From NCBI GenBank assembly GCA_902490355.1, contig CABUDN010000046.1:1-16208 (forward strand): DNA of 16,208 nt, given 5' to 3'. The position numbers were made by a program, and so were the translations under genes. The DNA is from an uncultured Oscillibacter sp. (lineage in GTDB: Bacteria; Bacillota; Clostridia; Oscillospirales; Oscillospiraceae). Of the stretch, positions 1 to 6,648 are shown piece by piece. Position 1 is the first letter of the stretch, and every line of letters begins with the position of its first letter. The notes beneath the pieces were generated by a model. That model was not told the origin of the DNA, did not search any database, and was given only the letters and a program-made list of their open reading frames with translations.

Positions 1-545
1 AGGGCTGCTTCCCGCATCGCGCACAGCAGATCCGTCAGCCGTTCCGGCTTGTGGACCAGGCAGAACCGGCCGTCCCACCGGAGAATCCGGGCCGCGGCAG
101 AGCACAGCTCCGTCAGGGTGCAGGTGGCTTCCGTGCGGGCGGTGCGCAAAGCGTTCTGATCCGGCAGGGCGCCGCTGCCGGGGGAATAGTAGGGGGGATT
201 GCATACGGCCAGATCAAAGCTGCCCGGCGTCAAGGGCAGCGCCCGGCTGCGCAGATCTCCCTCCACAATGGTCAGATGGCCGGAGAGATGGTTTTCCTCG
301 GCGGCCCGGCGGGCCAGAGCTGCCGCCTGGGGCAGAATTTCCACGCCGGTGACCTGAAGCTCCGGCTGGCGCTGAAGCAGCAGCAGGCTCAATAGCCCCG
401 TGCCGCATCCCAGGTCGCACACCCGTAGCCCCCGCTTGAGCCGGGGCAGGGAGGAGAGCAAAAACGTGTCGGTTCCCGGGCGAAAGAGCGTGTCGTCATA
501 GACGAAGCGAAGCCCGTCCGGACACAAAGCCTCCCAATGCTCCAT
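1..545 (-). CDS. TrmN6-like tRNA1(Val) (adenine-N6)-methyltransferase, 3' end cut off by the window edge
   Basis: Reading leftward from an ATG at 545 there are 181 open codons with no stop before the window edge, so the C-terminus is missing. The protein is a class I SAM-dependent methyltransferase. Residues 44-50 are DLGCGTG (SAM-binding motif I), VEI at 68-70 supplies the acidic residue for the SAM ribose, and NPPY at 116-119 is the motif of enzymes that methylate an exocyclic amino group. The early FRPGTDTFLLSS segment (21-32) matches the position where the YfiC/TrmN6 family has its conserved F-x-x-x-x-D-x-x-L-L stretch. Family members methylate N6 of A37 in tRNA1(Val). The start is supported by AAAGGTGG about 9 bases upstream. 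The fold and methyltransferase role are firm. The exact substrate is inferred, and a protein or rRNA adenine/glutamine methyltransferase remains possible. Confidence 0.8.
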   Translation of the reverse strand, partial: MEHWEALCPDGLRFVYDDTLFRPGTDTFLLSSLPRLKRGLRVCDLGCGTGLLSLLLLQRQPELQVTGVEILPQAAALARRAAEENHLSGHLTIVEGDLRSRALPLTPGSFDLAVCNPPYYSPGSGALPDQNALRTARTEATCTLTELCSAAARILRWDGRFCLVHKPERLTDLLCAMREAA

Positions 546-586
546 GCGTTTCCCACCTTTCCTGCATGATATTATAGAGGAAAACA

Positions 587-620
587 AAACACACCGCAAG
601 CTTGAGCTTGCGGTGTGTTT
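587..620 (-). terminator. Intrinsic terminator of the ferredoxin gene
   Basis: A perfect 15-bp inverted repeat (AAACACACCGCAAGC at 587-601 with GCTTGCGGTGTGTTT at 606-620) encloses a 4-base loop. Read on the minus strand it begins 16 bases after the ferredoxin stop and is followed by TTTTGTTTTCC, a good release tract. It also separates the ferredoxin from the methyltransferase gene downstream on the same strand, which has its own ribosome binding site. Confidence 0.85.
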
Positions 621-636
621 ATGTATCCCTTTGAGA

Positions 637-810
637 TTATTCCTCGGGGACGATGGCGCCGTTGGGGCAGGTGTCGCAGCAAGAACCGCAGTCCAGGCAA
701 GCGGCAGCGTCGATGACGTACTGGTCATCACCCTGGCTGATAGCACCGGCGGGGCAAGCGTCCACGCAGGAGCCGCAGCTCACGCAGGCAGAAGTGATTT
801 TGTAAGCCAT
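637..810 (-). CDS. 2[4Fe-4S] ferredoxin, 57 aa
   Basis: This is a small clostridial-type ferredoxin, a cytoplasmic one-electron carrier used by pyruvate:ferredoxin oxidoreductase, hydrogenases and similar enzymes. Two C-x2-C-x2-C-x3-C-P motifs are visible: Cys 9, 12, 15 and 19, and Cys 38, 41, 44 and 48. Each pair of motifs cross-ligates two 4Fe-4S clusters. An extra Cys45 lies inside the second motif. The 57-residue length is normal for the family. I chose the ATG at 810 because GGAGGTG sits 7 bases upstream. An in-frame ATG at 825 would use the ribosome binding site itself as coding sequence. The gene is monocistronic, with its own promoter (842-869) and terminator (587-620). The redox partner cannot be told from the neighbours. 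Confidence 0.95.
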   Translation of the reverse strand: MAYKITSACVSCGSCVDACPAGAISQGDDQYVIDAAACLDCGSCCDTCPNGAIVPEE

Positions 811-841
811 GGGAAGCACCTCCATAAGATTTGTAGTCTAT

Positions 842-869
842 ATTGTACCATACAATTTCAAAAAAGCAA
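842..869 (-). promoter_or_regulatory. Sigma-A promoter of the ferredoxin gene
   Basis: On the minus strand TTGCTT (869-864) and TACAAT (847-842) are separated by 16 bases, and TG one base before the -10 makes it an extended -10. The ferredoxin start codon lies about 32 bases downstream of the -10. An A/T-rich tract lies around the spacer and upstream of the -35. Confidence 0.65.
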
Positions 870-940
870 GCAAATCCAGTTAAAAAATCGTCAGGGATTT
901 TTCGGCAGGATGGATCGCGTTCATAATTTGTTTTCAAAAA

Positions 941-957
941 GGTCAAAGAAAGTCAAA
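941..957 (+). promoter_or_regulatory. CtsR operator, upstream copy
   Basis: GGTCAAAGAAAGTCAAA is an exact tandem heptad of the CtsR-box type (RGTCAAA-N3-RGTCAAA, 10-base period). It ends 9 bases before the -35 of the ctsR promoter. In Firmicutes, CtsR dimers bind this repeat and repress class III heat-shock genes. Confidence 0.9.
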
Positions 958-966
958 GATCACCCC

Positions 967-994
967 TTGACAAGGAGAGCAAAGGTGGTATACT
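967..994 (+). promoter_or_regulatory. Sigma-A promoter of the ctsR-mcsA-clpC operon
   Basis: TTGACA (967-972, consensus -35) and TATACT (989-994) are separated by 16 bases. The promoter lies between two CtsR operators, so CtsR bound on either side could block polymerase. Transcription should start near 1001, giving a leader of about 65-70 bases. Confidence 0.85.
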
Positions 995-1009
995 AGCATC
1001 AGAACGAAA

Positions 1010-1032
1010 GGTTAAAGATAGTCAAAGTCAAA
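1010..1032 (+). promoter_or_regulatory. CtsR operator, downstream copy with an extra heptad
   Basis: GGTTAAAGATAGTCAAA (1010-1026) is a one-mismatch CtsR box with the same 10-base period as the upstream copy. A further AGTCAAA (1026-1032) overlaps its last base, giving three heptads in a row. The site lies at or just after the expected transcription start, a classic repressor position. Confidence 0.8.
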
Positions 1033-1068
1033 AAGAAAGAAATGAAAGCGGAAAGGAATGATCCGTCA

Positions 1069-1521
1069 GTGGGAATTTCAGATTTGATCGCGGAGTTCCT
1101 CCAGAGCAGTCTGGATACTTCGGAAAATGGGGTGCTGGAGGTCCAGCGCAGTGATCTTGCGCAAAGATTCAACTGCGTTCCCAGCCAGATCAACTATGTG
1201 ATGTCCACCCGCTTTTCCCCGGAACGGGGCTATATCGTAGAAAGCCGCCGCGGCGGCAATGGATATATCCGGATTACCCGGGTACAGGTGGACCGGCAGA
1301 CGCTGATGATGCACGTCATCAATTCGCTTGGCGGGCAGGTGGATCTGGCTTCGGTCCGGGCCATTTTGAGCAACCTGGTGCAGGCCGGGGCGCTGGAACA
1401 GCACATTGCACAGACGCTTCTGGCGGCTGTGGGAGACAAGGCCCTGGCAGCGGTGCCGCGGCAGCAGCGGGACCAGGTCCGGGCGGATATCCTGCGGCAG
1501 GCATTGATCCTGCAAGTATAG
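1069..1521 (+). CDS. ctsR: CtsR, class III stress gene repressor
   Basis: CtsR is a dimeric winged helix-turn-helix repressor that senses heat and shuts off clp genes and its own operon. The hallmark block is QRSDLAQRFNCVPSQINYVM (26-45), then TRFSPERGYIVESRRGGNGY. The glycine-rich wing loop that acts as thermosensor is RGGNG (61-65), where Bacillus has four glycines. The C-terminal half is the usual dimerisation helix bundle. I prefer the GTG at 1069 (150 aa, starting MGISDLIAEFLQ) because it matches the family's usual N-terminus and has AAAGGA 11 bases upstream. An in-frame ATG at 1042 would add nine residues but has only a poor ribosome binding site. It is first in an operon with mcsA and clpC, behind CtsR boxes. 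Identification is very secure; the start is less so. Confidence 0.93.
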   Translation: MGISDLIAEFLQSSLDTSENGVLEVQRSDLAQRFNCVPSQINYVMSTRFSPERGYIVESRRGGNGYIRITRVQVDRQTLMMHVINSLGGQVDLASVRAILSNLVQAGALEQHIAQTLLAAVGDKALAAVPRQQRDQVRADILRQALILQV

Positions 1522-1569
1522 CACCTGATTATTTGGTACAAAACACACTTTGTTTGGGAGGTTTTGATT

Positions 1570-2079
1570 ATGAAATGCGAAAATTGTGGCAAGAATGAAG
1601 TCACCTTTATTTATCAGAGCAACATCAACGGACAGGTTACGGAAAAGCATCTTTGCAGCGAGTGCGCCGAAAAGCTGGGGCTGACCCGGCAGGTTGCGGC
1701 CCGCAGTCAGCGGATGATGCGCAACTTCTTCGGCGACAGCTTCTTCGGAGGCGGATTCCTGGACGATTTCTTCGCCCCGATGTCCAGCCTGATGGACCGC
1801 AGAAGCTGGCTGCTGGATGATCCCTTTGCCGATTTCTTTGCGGATATGCCGGCCCTGAGTGCCGCATCGGTCCAGCAGGAGGCACAAAAGCAGGAAAAGC
1901 AGGAGGATCTGGTGGGCAAGGAAGAGCAAAGCCGCTTTTCCTATCTGCGTCAGATGAATGCTTTGCGGATGGAGATGAAGAAGGCCGTTCATGCGGAAAA
2001 CTTTGAGCGGGCCGCCCAGCTGCGGGATCAGATCCATCAATTGGAACAGCAGCACAAGGAGCAAAAGGAGAGCAAGTAA
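1570..2079 (+). CDS. mcsA: McsA-like zinc-finger/UVR-domain modulator of CtsR and ClpC
   Basis: The N-terminus carries two CxxC pairs (Cys3/Cys6 and Cys29/Cys32), a treble-clef-like zinc site. The middle (about 48-100) is low-complexity and rich in Phe, Asp and Gly. The C-terminus (about 127-165) is a UVR/coiled-coil domain with the signature ENFERAAQLRDQI. This order is that of McsA. In Bacillus McsA activates the arginine kinase McsB and helps control CtsR and ClpC. The ATG at 1570 has GGGAGG 8 bases upstream, whereas the in-frame TTG at 1564 lies only 2 bases from it and was rejected. It sits 48 bases after ctsR and 37 bases before clpC. No mcsB follows, so the protein here may act directly on CtsR or ClpC, or serve a kinase encoded elsewhere. 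Confidence 0.9.
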   Translation: MKCENCGKNEVTFIYQSNINGQVTEKHLCSECAEKLGLTRQVAARSQRMMRNFFGDSFFGGGFLDDFFAPMSSLMDRRSWLLDDPFADFFADMPALSAASVQQEAQKQEKQEDLVGKEEQSRFSYLRQMNALRMEMKKAVHAENFERAAQLRDQIHQLEQQHKEQKESK

Positions 2080-2116
2080 TCCGCGCTCCTGACTCCAGGA
2101 AAGGAAGGTAAATACC

Positions 2117-4561
2117 ATGAATGAAAATAAATTCTCGCCCAGGGCGGAAGAAGCCCTGCGGCTTTCCCAGGAAGCGGCCGGAGAGCTGGGCCACGGCTAT
2201 GTGGGCACGGAACACCTGCTGCTGGGTCTGATCCGGGAGGAAGAGGGCATGGCCCACGACGTCCTGGTGGAAAACGGCTTGACCGATGAGATGATCGTGG
2301 AGATCATCAAGACCAGCGTGGGCGCGGGGCTGCCCGGCAGCAATCCCGCCCAGGGGCTGACCCCCAGAGCCAAGCGGGCGGTGGAGATCGCCATGGAGGA
2401 CTCCATGCGGGGCGGCTACAACTATGTGGGCACCGAGCATCTGCTGGCGGGCCTGCTGCGGGAAGGCAACAACATGGCCGTGCGGATTCTCCGTACCGCC
2501 GGTGTGGATGCCAAGCACCTGTATACGTCCCTGATGCAGAAGATCAACGAGACGCCCCGGGGCAAGGCCCAGGAGGCCCGCACCGCCGCCCGGGACGACG
2601 GCAAGAACAAGACGCTCAAGGAGTTTACCCGGGATCTGACCGCCGACGCCCGCGCCGGCAAGCTGGACCCGGTGATCGGCCGGGATGAGGAGATTCAGCG
2701 TGTGGTGCAGATCCTCTCCCGCCGGACCAAGAACAACCCCTGCCTGATCGGCGAGCCCGGCGTTGGCAAGACCGCCATCGCCGAGGGCCTGGCCCGGAAG
2801 ATCGCCATGGGCGATGTGCCGGACAACCTGCTGGATAAGCGGATCCTCTCACTGGATCTTTCCGGTATGGTGGCAGGCACCAAGTACCGCGGCGAGTTCG
2901 AAGAGCGGATCAAGAAGGTGATGGAGGAGGTCAAGCGCGCCGGCAATGTGATCCTCTTCATCGATGAGCTGCATACCATTGTGGGGGCCGGCAGCGCCGA
3001 AGGCGCCGTGGACGCCGCCAATATCATCAAGCCCGCTCTGGGCCGCGGTGAGATTCAGGTCATCGGCGCCACCACCCTCAACGAGTACCGCCGCTATATC
3101 GAAAAGGATGCCGCCCTGGAGCGCCGGTTCCAGCCGGTGCAGGTGGGCGAGCCCAGCCAGGAGGCCACTCTGGAGATCCTCAAGGGCCTGCGGGAGAAGT
3201 ACGAGCAGCATCATAAGCTCCAGATTACCGACGAGGCTCTGGACGCTGCCGTCAAGCTTTCTGCCCGGTATATCAATGACCGGTTCCTGCCGGACAAGGC
3301 CATCGACCTGATGGATGAGGCTGCCAGCCGGGTGCGGATGGAGACGGAGGAGATCTCTCCCGAGCTCAAGAGCCTGGAAGAGAAGATCGCCGCGCTGTCC
3401 AAGGACAAGGAAGCGGCCATTGCCAAGCAGGATTATGAGACGGCCGCCCAGCTGCGGGACATCGAGAAGGATTACCGCGAGCAGGTGGAGATTGAGCGGG
3501 ACAAGCGCCGCAAGAACAACCAGCAGCACCGCCCGGTCACGGCGGAGGACATTGCCGCCGTGGTGGCGGGCTGGACGGGCATTCCCGTCACCCGTCTGAC
3601 GGAGGACGAGAGCCAGCGGCTTTTGAACATGGAAAAGACCCTGCATGAGCGGGTTGTGGGCCAGGATGAGGCCGTGCAGGCTGTGGCCCGGGCCATCCGC
3701 CGCGGCCGTGTGGGCCTGAAGGATCCCAAGCGTCCCATTGGATCGTTCCTGTTCCTGGGCCCCACCGGCGTGGGCAAGACGGAGCTGTGCAAGTCCCTGG
3801 CTGAGGCCATGTTCGGGGATGAAAACGCCATGATCCGGATTGATATGTCCGAGTACATGGAGCGGCACACGGTTTCCCGCCTGATCGGTTCTCCTCCGGG
3901 CTATGTGGGCCATGAGGAGGGCGGCCAGCTCACCGAGAAGGTCCGCAGGAAGCCCTATTCCGTGGTCCTCTTCGATGAGATTGAAAAGGCCCACGAAGAT
4001 GTGTGGAATGTGCTGCTGCAGATTCTGGACGACGGCCGGATCACGGATTCCCAAGGCCGGACGGTGGACTTCAAGAATACCGTCATCGTCATGACCAGCA
4101 ACATCGGCGCCAAGGCGCTGACCGCCGCGGGAGCCAAGCTGGGCTTCAACGATGAGGAAAAGCACGATTCCGGAGCCGAGGCTGCCTTTGCGCGTGCCAA
4201 GGAGACCGTCATGGCGGAGCTGCGCCAGACCTTCCGGCCGGAGTTCCTCAACCGGATTGACGATATCATCGTCTTCCGCGCCCTGACGGAGGAGGATATC
4301 CGGGAAGTGGCCCGGAGAATGCTCAAGACCGTCTCCGCCCGGATGGAGACCATGGGCATCCATCTCGATGCCAGCGACGAGGCAGTGGCGGAGCTTGCCA
4401 AGGAAGGCTTCGATCCCAAGTATGGTGCTCGGCCTCTGCGCCGGTGCATCCAGAGCAAGGTCGAAGACGCCGTGGCCGAGCGGATGCTGGACGGCACCCT
4501 CAAGGAGGGCGATACCGCCAAGCTGTCCGTGGAGGACCATCAGCTTCTGGTTACCAAATAA
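2117..4561 (+). CDS. clpC: ClpC, Hsp100 AAA+ unfoldase of the ClpCP protease
   Basis: ClpC is a hexameric ATPase that unfolds proteins and feeds them to ClpP. Its 814 residues match the family length. The order is: two Clp-N repeats (each with GYVGTEHLL or YVGTEHLL, near 27-35 and 102-110); AAA-1 with Walker A GEPGVGKT (212-219) and Walker B ILFIDE (279-284); the middle domain with a UVR motif (KQDYETAAQLRDIE, 437-450) that marks ClpC rather than ClpA or ClpB; AAA-2 with Walker A GPTGVGKT (548-555) and Walker B VVLFDE (616-621); the ClpP-docking loop LGF (675-677); and the sensor-2 motif GARPLRR (770-776). AGGAAAGGAAGG precedes the ATG. It is last in the CtsR-controlled operon. ClpP is not in the window. 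No motif is missing. Confidence 0.98.
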   Translation: MNENKFSPRAEEALRLSQEAAGELGHGYVGTEHLLLGLIREEEGMAHDVLVENGLTDEMIVEIIKTSVGAGLPGSNPAQGLTPRAKRAVEIAMEDSMRGGYNYVGTEHLLAGLLREGNNMAVRILRTAGVDAKHLYTSLMQKINETPRGKAQEARTAARDDGKNKTLKEFTRDLTADARAGKLDPVIGRDEEIQRVVQILSRRTKNNPCLIGEPGVGKTAIAEGLARKIAMGDVPDNLLDKRILSLDLSGMVAGTKYRGEFEERIKKVMEEVKRAGNVILFIDELHTIVGAGSAEGAVDAANIIKPALGRGEIQVIGATTLNEYRRYIEKDAALERRFQPVQVGEPSQEATLEILKGLREKYEQHHKLQITDEALDAAVKLSARYINDRFLPDKAIDLMDEAASRVRMETEEISPELKSLEEKIAALSKDKEAAIAKQDYETAAQLRDIEKDYREQVEIERDKRRKNNQQHRPVTAEDIAAVVAGWTGIPVTRLTEDESQRLLNMEKTLHERVVGQDEAVQAVARAIRRGRVGLKDPKRPIGSFLFLGPTGVGKTELCKSLAEAMFGDENAMIRIDMSEYMERHTVSRLIGSPPGYVGHEEGGQLTEKVRRKPYSVVLFDEIEKAHEDVWNVLLQILDDGRITDSQGRTVDFKNTVIVMTSNIGAKALTAAGAKLGFNDEEKHDSGAEAAFARAKETVMAELRQTFRPEFLNRIDDIIVFRALTEEDIREVARRMLKTVSARMETMGIHLDASDEAVAELAKEGFDPKYGARPLRRCIQSKVEDAVAERMLDGTLKEGDTAKLSVEDHQLLVTK

Positions 4562-4581
4562 TACCGCGGACCGGCATACCA

Positions 4582-4617
4582 GCGCCCGCCGGAGAGCACC
4601 AGCCCTCCGGCGGGCGC
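4582..4617 (+). terminator. Stem-loop after clpC, probable terminator
   Basis: GCGCCCGCCGGAG and CTCCGGCGGGCGC form a perfect 13-bp GC-rich stem around a 10-base loop, starting 20 bases after the clpC stop. The following ATTGCTGTC has no T-run, so it may be a weak or factor-assisted terminator or a 3'-end stabiliser. Confidence 0.6.
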
Positions 4618-4639
4618 ATTGCTGTCAAAGGCTGCCTTC

Positions 4640-4668
4640 TTGATTTGTTCACAATTATCCTGTATGAT
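4640..4668 (+). promoter_or_regulatory. Sigma-A promoter of the 604-residue membrane protein gene
   Basis: TTGATT (4640-4645) and TATGAT (4663-4668) have an exact 17-base spacer. The expected start is near 4675, and AAAGGAG follows at 4694-4700. This makes the membrane-protein gene independent of the CtsR operon. Confidence 0.65.
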
Positions 4669-4709
4669 AAACGCGAATTCGTTTCAAATACGGAAAGGAG
4701 TATTCGTTC

Positions 4710-6524
4710 ATGCCGTTCACATTCCATTTCGGCGGCTTTGATCCCAATGCGTTTGGAGGCGGTTTCAATCCCGGCGGCGGCTTTTCCGGCGCGGGAGATG
4801 CAGCCCAGCGTCCCCGCAGGGCCCGCCGTCCCCGCAAGCCCATCGGCAATGCGCTTACCCGGACCCTGATCAACATCGCAGTGACTCTGGTGTTCGCCCT
4901 GGGCTATTTCTATGTGGAGCTGCCGGCTCTGAACTTCCATGCCGAGGAGTTCTACGTCTTCGCGTTTTTGATCTGCGCGGTATACTGCGGCTGTGCGGTG
5001 CTGACCTCCGGATTTCAGGGGACCGGCGTCAAGGGCTATGCCGGATTTTTGAAAAAGCAGTGCACCATTCCGCTCTTCGCTTTCCTGGCTCTGGTGGTGG
5101 TGATTGTGGTGGGGTCTCTTGCTTCCTGGGTGGTGCTGCGGGCGTCCAGCTACAGTGAGCTGCTGGAGATCCAAAGCGGTGATTTCGCCACGGATATTGA
5201 GGAGATCTCCTACGATCAGATTCCCATGCTGGACGCGGATTCCGCCGCCCGGCTGGGCAGCCGCAAGCTGGGTGAGCTGAGCGACATGGTCTCCCAGTTT
5301 GAAATTCTGCCCACCTACACCCAGATCAACTACCAGGGCCGCCCGGTGCGGGTGACCTCCCTGGCTTACGGCGACCTCATCAAGTGGTTTACCAACCGCT
5401 CCGCGGGACTGCCCGCCTATCTCATCATCGACATGGTGACCCAGGAGGCGGAGGTGGTGCGCCTGGATGAGGGCATGAAGTACACCACTGCCGAGCATTT
5501 CGGCCGCAACCTCTACCGGCACCTGCGCTTCCAGTATCCCACCATGATGTTCGATGAGCCGGTCTTTGAAATTGACGAGGAGGGCACGCCGTACTGGATC
5601 TGCTCCCGGATCGTCAAGACCATCGGACTCTTCGGCGGCAAGGATGTGCAGGGCGCCGTGCTGGTCAACGCCATTACCGGCGAGAGCGAGTATTATGAGG
5701 AGGTCCCCAGCTGGGTGGACCGGGTGTACTCCTATGATATTATCATGGAGCAGTACGACTATTACGGCATGTACCACAACGGCTTCCTCAACTCCATGTT
5801 CGGCCAGCGGGATGTGACGCTGACCACCGAGGGCTGGAACTATATTGTCATTGACGACGATGTGTATATGTACACCGGCGTCACCTCCGTGACGTCCGAC
5901 CAGTCCAACATCGGGTTTATCCTCTCCAACCAGCGCACCAAGGAGACGCATTTCTACTCCATTGCCGGCGCCACGGAGACCTCGGCCATGGACTCGGCTC
6001 AGAGCCAGGTGCAGCAGATGAATTACAAGGCCACCTTCCCGCTGCTGTTGAACATCGCGGACCAGCCCACGTATTTCATGGCCCTCAAGGGCAACGACGG
6101 CCTGGTGAAGATGTACGCCATGGTCAATGTGCAGCAGTATGACATTGTTTCCACCGGCAGCACCGTGGCGGACTGCGAGAGCAATTACCGTCAGACCCTG
6201 GCCCACCGGGGCCTCATCGGCGCCGGGGATACCGGTGTCAGCGGCGGAGAGAGCAAGGTGGAGCAGGGCGTCATCGCCGAGATCCGCTCCGCGGTCATTG
6301 ACGGCAACACCCACTACTACGTCCGTATGGAGCACAGTGTGGGCTATCTGGACTTCTCCGCTGCGGAGGTGCCCAGAGCGGTGCTGCTGGACAAGGGCGA
6401 CCAGATTTGGTACTCCTACGTCCTGGAGGGCGCCGAGTTCCCGGAAAACGGAATCGTCCACGCCGACGGATTCTGGTTTGACGGAGAGACGCCTCCCGCC
6501 GAGACGGCGGAGAACGCCGCATAA
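4710..6524 (+). CDS. Uncharacterised three-helix membrane protein with a large extracytoplasmic domain, 604 aa
   Basis: I do not recognise the family. The N-terminus (1-30) is a low-complexity Phe/Gly segment (FGGF, FGGGFNPGGGFSG), followed by an Arg/Lys cluster RPRRARRPRK (34-43). Three hydrophobic helices lie near 52-72, 80-100 and 121-143. Charges (Arg cluster before helix 1, Lys residues between helices 2 and 3) predict N-terminus in and a C-terminal domain of about 460 residues outside. That domain contains two similar stretches, AYLIIDMVTQEAEVV (about 235-250) and GAVLVNAITGESEYY (about 314-330), which may be related beta units, as in PepSY-like or propeptide domains. The last residues (about 515-590) look like a small beta-rich domain. 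AAAGGAG lies 9 bases before the ATG. The gene has its own promoter and terminator, so context says little about its job. There is no signal-peptidase or lipobox motif. Confidence 0.85.
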   Translation: MPFTFHFGGFDPNAFGGGFNPGGGFSGAGDAAQRPRRARRPRKPIGNALTRTLINIAVTLVFALGYFYVELPALNFHAEEFYVFAFLICAVYCGCAVLTSGFQGTGVKGYAGFLKKQCTIPLFAFLALVVVIVVGSLASWVVLRASSYSELLEIQSGDFATDIEEISYDQIPMLDADSAARLGSRKLGELSDMVSQFEILPTYTQINYQGRPVRVTSLAYGDLIKWFTNRSAGLPAYLIIDMVTQEAEVVRLDEGMKYTTAEHFGRNLYRHLRFQYPTMMFDEPVFEIDEEGTPYWICSRIVKTIGLFGGKDVQGAVLVNAITGESEYYEEVPSWVDRVYSYDIIMEQYDYYGMYHNGFLNSMFGQRDVTLTTEGWNYIVIDDDVYMYTGVTSVTSDQSNIGFILSNQRTKETHFYSIAGATETSAMDSAQSQVQQMNYKATFPLLLNIADQPTYFMALKGNDGLVKMYAMVNVQQYDIVSTGSTVADCESNYRQTLAHRGLIGAGDTGVSGGESKVEQGVIAEIRSAVIDGNTHYYVRMEHSVGYLDFSAAEVPRAVLLDKGDQIWYSYVLEGAEFPENGIVHADGFWFDGETPPAETAENAA

Positions 6525-6540
6525 TCGCAATACAAGCCCA

Positions 6541-6578
6541 AAAGAAGGGACGCGCCGCGGCGCGCCCTTTCTTTTTTT
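6541..6578 (+). terminator. Intrinsic terminator of the membrane-protein gene
   Basis: AAAGAAGGG-A-CGCGC and GCGCG-CCCTTTCTTT form a stem with small bulges around a CGCG loop, followed directly by a T-rich tract (seven T at 6572-6578). It begins 17 bases after the stop codon. Confidence 0.85.
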
Positions 6579-6591
6579 GGAAAAAACGACG

Positions 6592-6620
6592 TTGACATCC
6601 CGCAGGGGGACGCCTATACT
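6592..6620 (+). promoter_or_regulatory. Near-consensus sigma-A promoter of the aminotransferase gene
   Basis: TTGACA (6592-6597) and TATACT (6615-6620) are separated by 17 bases. The ATG lies only 28 bases after the -10, giving a short leader of about 20 bases that begins just before AAAAGGAG. There is no room for a riboswitch, unlike the dapA operon nearby. Confidence 0.85.
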
Positions 6621-6648
6621 GGGACTATTAAAAAGGAGCGTGAAGACC

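Noticed and set aside
2849..4540. 563-codon minus-strand reading frame inside clpC
   Set aside because: Antisense shadow of a highly conserved gene; no ribosome binding site and no recognisable domain.
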